From an uncultured Dorea sp. (GTDB lineage: Bacteria; Bacillota; Clostridia; Lachnospirales; Lachnospiraceae): a stretch of 54,672 bases of DNA. The notes under the pieces were generated by a model. That model saw only the letters and a program-made list of their open reading frames with translations. It was not told the origin of the DNA and did not search any database. Below, in pieces: positions 25,301-32,186 of the stretch. The position numbers and the translations under genes were made by a program. The stretch spans positions 1 through 54,672 of the forward strand of contig CAJTQA010000021.1 in the NCBI GenBank assembly GCA_910578455.1, in the 5' to 3' direction. Numbering within the stretch: the stretch's first letter is position 1; each line of letters starts with the position of its first letter.

Positions 25301-25452
25301 AGGTTACGATTCAGTCCAAGAAGATTAAATCAATCGGAAAGAACGCATTCAAGAGCATTGCAAAGAAACCTGTCATCAAGACGCCGAAGGGAAAGAAAAC
25401 TGCTTATAAGAAAATACTCAAAAAAACAGGTTACAGAAGCAGTGTGAAATAA
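22306..25452 (+). CDS. Large secreted repeat protein with Ig-like, InlB-B and leucine-rich (BspA-type) repeats
   Basis: A 1,048-residue protein with an N-terminal signal peptide (MKRRQVMALILAAALALP, cut near residue 25-38). The middle carries a low-complexity, Lys/Asp/Val-rich series of beta domains. One is an Ig-like domain near 391-445 (YQWYKNGTKINGANAETL, DAGEYSCEV). Residues about 808-875 form a Listeria-Bacteroides InlB B-repeat (GYKFIGWYSDKNFTK, ILYAKWEK). Residues about 890-1035 are LRR_5 repeats (KVTIPSSV, IGKNAFYGCKKL). There is no LPXTG sorting signal or C-terminal membrane helix. The very basic C-terminus may bind the wall. A likely role is adhesion or host/polymer binding, but no enzymatic domain is visible. 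It follows the recombinase and two dyad sites. Confidence 0.85.
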   Translation: MKRRQVMALILAAALALPNTGVVAEIAGAPVTVEAAARAAEDEADLTVAVDPDESTKVVKAALEEAAADAKVKKRENAATVGDVIKVSSGWKLLNGGDALKRGGDNTARLRYTCGKEVVDAGNGWEQDGGLFYAEFEVKFEVVEAIAPATVFESTKWPELTDKTFNGEGTNKTYWGDDLKSGSSSYGTFSVDETAVSGAGNDVEVTVTFKLNPGYEFAGDDTIDGISMSEGETTCEKDYTVNVRKQVIDKIEWPEIKIKDASKAIEGGKITEALEVSAAAGNDGKAEFSLCKEDKTSLADSDTLAKGINKLKIKATVASAHQANFEIAEKDAYKDVSFDVAAPVMNEVGIQWKLKSGADSTYADAAGGVSNDGKGGPLTLKAIDEWSVAIAGDVKGRVYDVKYQWYKNGTKINGANAETLEVATTDAGEYSCEVSAGFAETATKDDMAFYKEQPVKSSKKINIAFSEIAMGQIAVKYDGGTSYTPAEYGQLKTDVEYTVPVNNASDKAEMSLAVEKDGADVTSAVSGKISGKISADGRNFVITVDKSANAGAYAFKVKVKDGNNTVILTNANLKCEIAKQTVALATAQIKALNKEIVHGDKFDKLTGFEYAAAENSTTDEKRAAKAINDKVAITVSDYKNGSSGFQNGYFETTSGKPVVVNVELKDNYKKDYKLSGLTSLTPAKDDVQTATSNIKVEPKKITLGVENLEIIKGQGLPKRTITGADFLEADGVTVEEKEWKLYEKNDKTQKVIKNSVKSLNPGEYIVSVDLEADGTGVGNYKINDVAGSSPTSVNVRAELVIYESEHTVGFVSYGDANIADSKVYHGKALGTLPTPVRAGYKFIGWYSDKNFTKAYNGAEPVMSNIILYAKWEKAASENSQNPSASAVKVGTTAKTSAGTFYVTNVSKKTVAYKSASKSAKKVTIPSSVKINGVAYKVTKVGNNAFSGRTKLTKVTIPSSVTEIGTSSFKNCKKLTSVTIPKNVTKIGKNAFYGCKKLKKVTIQSKKIKSIGKNAFKSIAKKPVIKTPKGKKTAYKKILKKTGYRSSVK
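23881..23904 (+). repeat. 12-bp tandem duplication inside the surface-protein gene
   Basis: AGCGGGAAGATA occurs twice in direct tandem, giving a duplicated SGKI in the protein. It keeps the frame and looks like a recent slippage event. Confidence 0.6.
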
Positions 25453-25485
25453 TTTGTTATAGATTCATTTTTTTCATTAGGCTAT

Positions 25486-25527
25486 GCCGCATAAGAAGTC
25501 TTAAAAAGACGCCTTATGCGGCGTTTT
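25486..25527 (+). terminator. Terminator of the surface-protein gene
   Basis: GCCGCATAAG pairs with CTTATGCGGC, with a small inner stem GTCTT/AAGAC, followed by GTTTTGATATTTT. It lies 34 bases after the stop at 25452. Confidence 0.75.
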
Positions 25528-25537
25528 GATATTTTGG

Positions 25538-25564
25538 GTAGCACTCGATGCTTGACATGGCTAA
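25538..25564. promoter_or_regulatory. CIRCE-like HrcA operator upstream of clpB
   Basis: GTAGCACTC-n9-CATGGCTAA matches the CIRCE consensus TTAGCACTC-n9-GAGTGCTAA at 8 of 9 and 6 of 9 positions with the exact 9-bp spacer. It overlaps the clpB -35. HrcA control is inferred, and the right arm is degenerate. Confidence 0.5.
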
Positions 25565-25580
25565 CAATAAGTGTTATAGT
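25552..25580 (+). promoter_or_regulatory. Promoter of clpB
   Basis: A consensus TTGACA (25552-25557) and TATAGT (25575-25580) are 17 bp apart. The start would be near 25587, giving a leader of about 47 nt with AGGAGG before the ATG. Confidence 0.75.
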
Positions 25581-25633
25581 CTTGATAGAACAAGAGGAAA
25601 CACAGGATAGCATGTCAAGAAGGAGGCAATGTT

Positions 25634-28216
25634 ATGAATATTAATAAATTTACGCAGAAATCCATCCAGGCTGTCCAGCAGTGCGAGCGCATTGCCATGG
25701 ACTACGGCAACCAGGAGATCGAGCAGGAGCATCTCATGTACGCCCTGCTCACCCAGGACGACAGCCTGATCCTGAAACTGATGCAGAAGATGGGCCTCAA
25801 TGGCAGTGCGGTAATCAGCCGTGCGGAGGAGGCTTTAAGAAAGCTTGTGAAGGTGCAGGGCGGGCAGCAGCATGTAGGACGGCATCTTAATAATGTCCTC
25901 GTATATGCGGAGGATGAGGCAAAGCAGATGGGGGATGAGTATGTATCGGTAGAGCATCTTTTCCTTTCCATGCTGAAATATGCCAATAAAGAGATGAAGA
26001 ATATTTTCCGCGAGACCGGAATCAGCCGGGAGGGATTTTTGCAGGCGCTTTCCACCGTCAGGGGCAACCAGCGTGTGACGAGCGACAATCCGGAGGACAC
26101 TTATGATACGCTGAGCAAATACGGCACGGATCTTGTGGAGCGTGCGAGGGAGCAGAAGATGGATCCGGTCATCGGGCGCGACGCAGAGATTCGGAACGTC
26201 ATCCGCATCCTTTCCCGGAAGACGAAAAATAATCCGGTGCTCATCGGAGAGCCAGGAGTTGGCAAGACGGCGGTGGCAGAAGGGCTGGCGCAGCGTATCG
26301 TGAAAGGAGACGTGCCGGAGGGATTAAAAGAGAAGACGGTATTTTCCTTGGATATGGGGGCGCTGGTGGCGGGTGCGAAGTACCGGGGAGAGTTCGAGGA
26401 ACGGCTGAAGGCAGTCCTGGAGGAAGTGAAGAAAAGCGACGGGCGGATCATCCTGTTTATCGACGAGCTGCATACCATCGTGGGAGCAGGCAAGACGGAC
26501 GGAGCCATGGATGCGGGCAATATGCTGAAACCTATGCTGGCAAGAGGCGAGCTGCACTGCATCGGTGCTACGACGCTCGATGAATACCGGCAGTATATTG
26601 AGAAAGACGCGGCTCTTGAGCGGCGGTTCCAGCCGGTGCTGGTTGACGAGCCGACGGTGGAGGATGCCATATCTATATTGCGGGGCCTTAAGGAGCGGTA
26701 CGAGGTGTTCCACGGGGTGAAGATAACGGACGGCGCGCTTGTGGCGGCGGCGGTTCTCTCTGACCGCTACATTTCCGACCGGTTTTTGCCGGACAAGGCC
26801 ATAGACCTTGTGGACGAGGCGTGCGCCCTCATTAAGACAGAGCTTGATTCGATGCCGACAGAGCTTGACGAGCTGCAGAGGAAGATCATGCAGATGGAGA
26901 TTGAGGAGGCGGCGCTTAAGAAAGAGGACGACCGGCTGAGCAGAGAACGCCTGGAGCACTTGCAGCAGGAGCTTGCGGAGCTCAGGGAGGAATTTGCCGG
27001 AAAGAAAGCGCAGTGGGATAATGAAAAGATTGATGTGGAGCGTGTGCAAAAACTCCGTGAAGAGATTGAGAAGATCGGGAAAGACATCGAGCGGGCAGAA
27101 CAGGAATACGACCTGAACAGGGCAGCGGAGCTCCAGTACGGCAGGCTCCCGGCTCTTCAGAAACAGCTGGCGGCAGAAGAGGAGAAGGTTAAGGACGAAG
27201 ACCTGTCTTTAGTGCACGAGAGCGTGACGGACGAGGAGATTGGAAAGATTGTCTCCCGTTGGACGGGCATTCCGGTTGCGAAGTTAAATGAGAGCGAGCG
27301 CAGCAAGACGCTCAACCTGGCGGATGAGCTCCATAAGAGGGTTATCGGGCAGGATGAGGGCGTTGGGCTAGTGACGGAGGCCATTATCCGTTCCAAGGCG
27401 GGGATCAAAGATCCGACAAAGCCGATTGGCTCCTTCCTGTTTTTAGGCCCTACAGGCGTAGGGAAGACGGAGCTTGCCAAGGCGTTAGCCAGCCAGCTTT
27501 TTGACGACGAGAGCAATATGGTCCGCATCGACATGAGTGAATATATGGAGAAATATTCCGTATCCCGGCTTATCGGAGCGCCTCCGGGATATGTGGGGTA
27601 CGATGAGGGAGGACAGCTTACGGAGGCGGTTCGCAGAAAGCCATATTCTGTCGTTCTCTTTGATGAGGTGGAAAAAGCGCATCCGGATGTGTTCAATGTG
27701 CTTTTGCAGGTGCTTGACGACGGGCGGATTACGGACTCCCAGGGCAGGACGGTTGATTTTAAGAATACGATCCTGATCATGACGTCAAATATCGGCTCCT
27801 CCTATCTTCTGGAGGGAATCGACGGGGAGGGGAATATCAGTGATGCGGCGTCAGGCGCCGTCATGGCGGACTTAAGAAATCATTTCCGTCCGGAGTTTTT
27901 GAACCGCCTGGATGAGACGATCTTATTCAAGCCGCTGACGAAGACGGATGTTTATTCCATCATTGGCCTGCTGGTAGAAGATGTCAATAAACGTCTGGCC
28001 GACAGGGAGATACAGATTTCCCTGACGGAAAGGGCGAAGAATGCAATTGTGGAAGGAGGATATGACCCGACATATGGGGCAAGGCCGTTAAAGCGCTATC
28101 TCCAGAAACATGTAGAGACACTGGCGGCGAAATTGATGCTTGAGGGCGGGGTTCACGCGGAGGACACCATAGAGATTGATGCGGAAGACGGAAAACTTTC
28201 TGCGCGTATTTCTTGA
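25634..28216 (+). CDS. clpB: ATP-dependent chaperone ClpB
   Basis: The 860-residue hexameric AAA+ disaggregase that rescues aggregated proteins with DnaK in the cytoplasm. In order it has the N-terminal Clp repeat domain (1-145), AAA1 with Walker A GEPGVGKT (about 204), the coiled-coil M domain (about 400-525, which separates ClpB from ClpC), AAA2 with GPTGVGKT (about 605) and the C-terminal D2-small domain. Full length, with no IGF/L loop for ClpP binding seen. An AGGAGG site precedes the ATG. A consensus promoter overlapping a CIRCE-like element points to heat-shock control by HrcA. Confidence 0.97.
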   Translation: MNINKFTQKSIQAVQQCERIAMDYGNQEIEQEHLMYALLTQDDSLILKLMQKMGLNGSAVISRAEEALRKLVKVQGGQQHVGRHLNNVLVYAEDEAKQMGDEYVSVEHLFLSMLKYANKEMKNIFRETGISREGFLQALSTVRGNQRVTSDNPEDTYDTLSKYGTDLVERAREQKMDPVIGRDAEIRNVIRILSRKTKNNPVLIGEPGVGKTAVAEGLAQRIVKGDVPEGLKEKTVFSLDMGALVAGAKYRGEFEERLKAVLEEVKKSDGRIILFIDELHTIVGAGKTDGAMDAGNMLKPMLARGELHCIGATTLDEYRQYIEKDAALERRFQPVLVDEPTVEDAISILRGLKERYEVFHGVKITDGALVAAAVLSDRYISDRFLPDKAIDLVDEACALIKTELDSMPTELDELQRKIMQMEIEEAALKKEDDRLSRERLEHLQQELAELREEFAGKKAQWDNEKIDVERVQKLREEIEKIGKDIERAEQEYDLNRAAELQYGRLPALQKQLAAEEEKVKDEDLSLVHESVTDEEIGKIVSRWTGIPVAKLNESERSKTLNLADELHKRVIGQDEGVGLVTEAIIRSKAGIKDPTKPIGSFLFLGPTGVGKTELAKALASQLFDDESNMVRIDMSEYMEKYSVSRLIGAPPGYVGYDEGGQLTEAVRRKPYSVVLFDEVEKAHPDVFNVLLQVLDDGRITDSQGRTVDFKNTILIMTSNIGSSYLLEGIDGEGNISDAASGAVMADLRNHFRPEFLNRLDETILFKPLTKTDVYSIIGLLVEDVNKRLADREIQISLTERAKNAIVEGGYDPTYGARPLKRYLQKHVETLAAKLMLEGGVHAEDTIEIDAEDGKLSARIS

Positions 28217-28241
28217 CAATTTCGAGTTTCACGGATATACT
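28213..28241 (+). promoter_or_regulatory. Promoter overlapping the clpB stop codon
   Basis: A consensus TTGACA (28213-28218) and TATACT (28236-28241) are 17 bp apart. It would drive the third YitT gene through a 120-nt leader containing two hairpins. Confidence 0.6.
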
Positions 28242-28256
28242 AGAGAATCAGAAGAG

Positions 28257-28298
28257 CAGTTGCGAATTATATTTTTTATAGTTTGCAGCTGTTCTTTT
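28257..28298 (+). terminator. Long hairpin with T-rich tail downstream of clpB
   Basis: CAGTTGCGAATTATA pairs with TATAGTTTGCAGCTG over 15 positions (three G-U) around TTTTT, followed by TTCTTTTG. It can end clpB transcripts or attenuate those from the promoter at 28213. A second dyad CTGAAAATG/CATTTTCAG lies at 28311-28337 without a T tract. Confidence 0.6.
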
Positions 28299-28368
28299 GT
28301 TGTCAGGCATCTGAAAATGAGGCGTACACATTTTCAGGGCGCGGAAGATACGGTATAAGGAGGTTTTT

Positions 28369-29229
28369 ATGAGAAAGATAAATTGGAAAGAGCTGGGGAT
28401 CGACCTTCTGGTGGATGTTGCTGCCAGCATCATCATCGCAGTTGGCATTTACAATTTTGCAATGAGCGCAAACTTCCCAGTGGCAGGATTTTCGGGGATT
28501 GCGATTATTATGTATCATCTGCTGAGCATACCGGTAGGAGTCGGGACCATCCTGTTAAATATACCGGTAGCGATATTCTGCTATAAATTTTTGGGGAAGA
28601 AGTTTTTCTTCCGGTCAGTGAAGACGACGATAATTTCTTCCGTTTTTATTGATTATGTGGCTCCGATGTTCCCGGTGTATGAAGGGGAGCGTTTCCTTGC
28701 GGCGCTCTGCATGGGAATCTTATGCGGCATCGGGTATGCCATGATCTTTATGCGTAGCTCTTCCACCGGGGGGCAGGATTTCATCTCAATGTCGATTAAG
28801 AAGGTGAAACCGCACATTTCCCTGGGGATGATTACGTTTGGGCTTGACATGCTGACTATCGTAGCAGGGAGCCTGCTTGTATTTAAGGATATTGACGGCT
28901 TTATATACGGTGTCATCGTGACATACCTGATGGCGATTGTCATGGATAAGATCATGTACGGAATTGACGAGGGCAAGATGACGCTGATCGTCACGGAACG
29001 GGGAGACGAAGTGGCGAAGCATATAGACGAGTATTCTGGCAGAGGCTCTACGATACTACAGGGCATCGGCAGCTATTCCAAGAAAGAAAAAGCGGTGGTA
29101 ATGTGCGCCTGCAATAATAAGCAGATGTATACCATTAAGAAAATCGCCCATCAGGTTGACCCGAAAGCATTTACGATCATTATGGAATCTAATGAAGTGC
29201 TGGGGGAAGGGTTTAAAGAAGAGATATAA
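28369..29229 (+). CDS. YitT family membrane protein (third of three)
   Basis: 286 residues, with about five or six membrane spans in the first 190 (FMRSSSTGGQDF is the family stretch) and a DUF2179 domain in the last 90. It is clearly the same family as the proteins at 11132 and 19262 but divergent, and AAGGAGG precedes its ATG. It lies behind clpB with its own promoter and a hairpin-containing leader, so it may be partly stress-linked by read-through (inferred). A two-way terminator separates it from pepT. Confidence 0.88.
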   Translation: MRKINWKELGIDLLVDVAASIIIAVGIYNFAMSANFPVAGFSGIAIIMYHLLSIPVGVGTILLNIPVAIFCYKFLGKKFFFRSVKTTIISSVFIDYVAPMFPVYEGERFLAALCMGILCGIGYAMIFMRSSSTGGQDFISMSIKKVKPHISLGMITFGLDMLTIVAGSLLVFKDIDGFIYGVIVTYLMAIVMDKIMYGIDEGKMTLIVTERGDEVAKHIDEYSGRGSTILQGIGSYSKKEKAVVMCACNNKQMYTIKKIAHQVDPKAFTIIMESNEVLGEGFKEEI

Positions 29230-29243
29230 GCAGAGAGATGCAA

Positions 29244-29296
29244 AAGGCAGGGTGCAGGCATTCCGCATATCGGGTGCCTGCACCTTGCTTTTTTGC
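29244..29296. terminator. Bidirectional terminator between YitT and pepT
   Basis: GGTGCAGGCA (29251-29260) pairs with TGCCTGCACC (29275-29284), extended by flanking A-rich and T-rich arms. The tail is TTGCTTTTTT on the plus strand and TGCCTTTTG on the minus strand. It serves both convergent genes. Confidence 0.8.
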
Positions 29297-29313
29297 GTTT
29301 CAAAAAGGGATGA

Positions 29314-30531
29314 TTATTTTGCGTACAGCTTTACAAGCTCCATCATCACGTCTACGCTCTTGTCCATGCCTTCTACGGTGATATGTTCATATGGCCCGTG
29401 GTATGCATGTCCGCCGGTTCCAAGGTTCGGGCATGGCAGCCCCTTGAAACTTAACTGGCAGCCGTCTGTGCCGCCGCGGATCGGGATGACGAGAGGCTCT
29501 ACTCCAGCAGATTCGCAGGCAGTCTTTGCATTGTCAATAAGGTGCATGCATCCGGCGATGATCTCAGCCATGTTTTTGTACTGGTCCGTGATCGTGAGGG
29601 TAACGGTTCCTTCTCCCCACTTTTCGTTAAGATCCTTTTCAATCAGGCGGAGCGTTTTCTTGCGCGCCTCAAAAAGAGAGCTGTCATGGTCGCGGACAAA
29701 GTAGTTAAGCTGTGCACAGGCGCACTCGCCGGTCATGCTTACCAGATGGTAGAACCCTTCGTAACCTTCTGTTCCCCTCGGGGTCTCGCATCCGGGGAGC
29801 ATATTGTTAATTTCCATAGCGACTAAGGAAGCGTTGATCATGGTGTCCTTTGAGGAGCCCGGGTGGACGCTGAAACCTTTGATGTCAAAGCATGCCTTGC
29901 ATGCGTTGAAGTTCTCATACTGTATCTCGCCCTCTGTATCCCCGTCCATAGTATAGCCGTAGTCGGCGCCGAATTCTTCAACATTGAAGTGAGCTGCTCC
30001 GGTTCCGATCTCTTCGTCCGGCGTAAATGCGACGCAGAGCTTTCCGTGAGGGATGTTTTCTGACTGAACACGCTCGATCATGGTCAGGATCTCGGCAACG
30101 CCGGCTTTGTCGTCAGCGCCCAGGACGGTGGTGCCGTCGCTTGTGATAAGGGTGCGCCCCTTCAAGCTCTTAAGGTGCGGAAATGTAGCCGGGTCAAGGA
30201 TCAGCCCGCTGTCGGCGATCTCCATAGCCTCGCCGCTGTAATTTTCGGTGATCACAGGCTTGATGTCGTGGTCGCAGTAATCCGCGACAGTATCCATGTG
30301 GGCGATAAATCCAATGGCGGGTTTGTCTTCAAAGCCTTCTGTAGCCGGGAGATTGCCGTACAGATAGCACTGGTTGTCCAGATGCACGTCCTTAAGGCCT
30401 AATTCCTTCATCTCTGCCTCTAAGATTTTCCCCAGGTCAAACTGGCACTGGGAGGATGGAACTGTTTCGCTGTTCTCATCGCTGGGTGTACGCACGACAA
30501 CGTACTTTAAAAGTCTTTCATAAGCTTTCAT
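29314..30531 (-). CDS. pepT: Peptidase T (tripeptide aminopeptidase)
   Basis: A 405-residue cytoplasmic M20B metallopeptidase that removes the N-terminal residue of tripeptides. The zinc-site motifs are in place: AHMDT (H78, D80), GADDKAG with the bridging Asp near 140, PDEEIGTG with the catalytic and metal Glu near 173, and a final metal His in the GTGGHAYHGPYEH stretch. The length is exactly typical. GGGGAA precedes the ATG at 30531. It is monocistronic and divergent from murE. Confidence 0.95.
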   Translation of the reverse strand: MKAYERLLKYVVVRTPSDENSETVPSSQCQFDLGKILEAEMKELGLKDVHLDNQCYLYGNLPATEGFEDKPAIGFIAHMDTVADYCDHDIKPVITENYSGEAMEIADSGLILDPATFPHLKSLKGRTLITSDGTTVLGADDKAGVAEILTMIERVQSENIPHGKLCVAFTPDEEIGTGAAHFNVEEFGADYGYTMDGDTEGEIQYENFNACKACFDIKGFSVHPGSSKDTMINASLVAMEINNMLPGCETPRGTEGYEGFYHLVSMTGECACAQLNYFVRDHDSSLFEARKKTLRLIEKDLNEKWGEGTVTLTITDQYKNMAEIIAGCMHLIDNAKTACESAGVEPLVIPIRGGTDGCQLSFKGLPCPNLGTGGHAYHGPYEHITVEGMDKSVDVMMELVKLYAK

Positions 30532-30705
30532 TGGTCATTCCCCTTTCTTTGTCGTTAAGATAAATCATAACATATTTTTGGAAGAATGGCGAGAAAACTA
30601 TTGCTGTATACTGTTAATTTTATTTGGATTATGATAAACTTAAAGACGGTGTAAGAGAAAGAAAGTAAAACAGTCTGAATATAAATGAGTCAGGAGGCAC
30701 AGTTT

Positions 30706-32175
30706 ATGAAATTATCTCAGTTGTTGGAGCATTTACAATATGATGTGGCAGAAGGGAGCGACGGGATATCCGTGACGGAATTGGCCAACGATTCCCGCAA
30801 GGTATGCGACGGGAGCGTGTTCGTATGTATCGCCGGGGCCAACTCGGATGGTCATGACTATATCGAAGATGTGGCAAAGAAAGGCGCGGCGGCGGTAATC
30901 GTTGAGAAGGATGTGGAGGCGCCGGAGGGCATGACGGTCATAAAGGTTGCCGATACCAGGTATGCGCTGGCGCTTATGTCCGCAGCTTATTTCGGCTATC
31001 CGGCAGACAAATTAAAAGTGATCGGCATTACCGGCACGAAAGGGAAGACGACGACGACCTACATGATAAAGTCCATCCTTGAAGGAGTGGGCCATAAGGT
31101 AGGGCTTATCGGAACGATAGAGGCGATTGTGGGAGATAAGGTGATTCCGGCAAATAATACAACGCCGGAGTCCTACCTGATCCAGAAGTATTTTGCTGAG
31201 ATGGTGGAGGCAGGATGCGACAGCGTGGTGATGGAAGTGTCCTCCCAGGGGCTTATGCTTCACCGGACAGCGGGAATCCCCTTTGAGATCGGCATCTTTA
31301 CAAATCTGGGGGAGGACCATATCGGGCTTAATGAGCATAAAGATTTTGAGGATTATAAGAGGTGCAAGAGCCTGCTCTTTAAGCAGTGCAGGCTCGGCAT
31401 TGCCAATGTGGACGACAGGTGGTATGAGGATGTGCTTGCGGGTGCGGCATGCAAGGTGGAGACTTTCGGGCAGTCAGAAAAGGCAGACCTTCGGGCTGTG
31501 GATATCCGGCATATTTCGAAACCGGGATATCTCGGGGTGAATTACCATGTGTCAGGGCTTATGGACTTTGACGTGGAGATAGACATCCCGGGGGAATTCA
31601 GCGTCTATAATTCCCTGACGGCCATTGCGGTGTGCAGGCATTTTAACGTTCCGGCGGAAAATATAAAGGCGGCGCTCAAGGTGGCGAAGGTGAGGGGGCG
31701 AATCGAGATGGTGAAGGTGTCCGATGAGTTTGCCCTGATGATTGACTATGCCCACAATGCGATGGCGCTGGAAAGCCTTCTCAACACGCTGAGAGACTAT
31801 AACCCGGGGCGTATCGTATCTGTGTTCGGGTGCGGCGGGAACCGCTCTAGGACGAGAAGGTACGAAATGGGGGAGGTATCCGGAAGGCTTGCAGATTTTA
31901 CGGTCATTACGTCCGACAACCCGAGATTTGAAAAGCCCCAGGATATCATTGACGACATTATCGCCGGGATCAAAAAGACAGATGGAAGATATATTGACAT
32001 CTGCGACCGGAAAGAGGCGATAAAATATGCTATAGCGAACGGGCAGCCGGGGGACGTTATCGTGATTGCCGGGAAGGGGCATGAGACCTATCAGGAGATT
32101 GAGGGCGTGAAGCATGACATGGACGACAGAGTGCTGATACAGGAATCCCTGAGGGAAATCGCGGAAGGAAGATAG
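30706..32175 (+). CDS. murE: UDP-MurNAc-tripeptide synthetase MurE (meso-diaminopimelate type)
   Basis: Adds the third residue to UDP-MurNAc-L-Ala-D-Glu in peptidoglycan synthesis. The 489-residue protein has the N-terminal Mur ligase domain, the ATP site GTKGKTTT (110-117), the carbamylated-Lys region and the DNPR motif near 404, which selects meso-DAP over lysine. The wall is therefore expected to be A1-gamma type. The ATG at 30706 is 8 nt from CAGGAGG, while the in-frame ATG at 30685 lies upstream of that site. It starts the long housekeeping run, and priA begins 11 bp after its stop. Confidence 0.95.
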   Translation: MKLSQLLEHLQYDVAEGSDGISVTELANDSRKVCDGSVFVCIAGANSDGHDYIEDVAKKGAAAVIVEKDVEAPEGMTVIKVADTRYALALMSAAYFGYPADKLKVIGITGTKGKTTTTYMIKSILEGVGHKVGLIGTIEAIVGDKVIPANNTTPESYLIQKYFAEMVEAGCDSVVMEVSSQGLMLHRTAGIPFEIGIFTNLGEDHIGLNEHKDFEDYKRCKSLLFKQCRLGIANVDDRWYEDVLAGAACKVETFGQSEKADLRAVDIRHISKPGYLGVNYHVSGLMDFDVEIDIPGEFSVYNSLTAIAVCRHFNVPAENIKAALKVAKVRGRIEMVKVSDEFALMIDYAHNAMALESLLNTLRDYNPGRIVSVFGCGGNRSRTRRYEMGEVSGRLADFTVITSDNPRFEKPQDIIDDIIAGIKKTDGRYIDICDRKEAIKYAIANGQPGDVIVIAGKGHETYQEIEGVKHDMDDRVLIQESLREIAEGR

Positions 32176-32186
32176 AAGATTTACGG

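Noticed and set aside
28340..28368. TTTTCA-17-TATAAG as a promoter for the third YitT gene
   Set aside because: Transcription would start at the ribosome site itself, leaving no usable leader.
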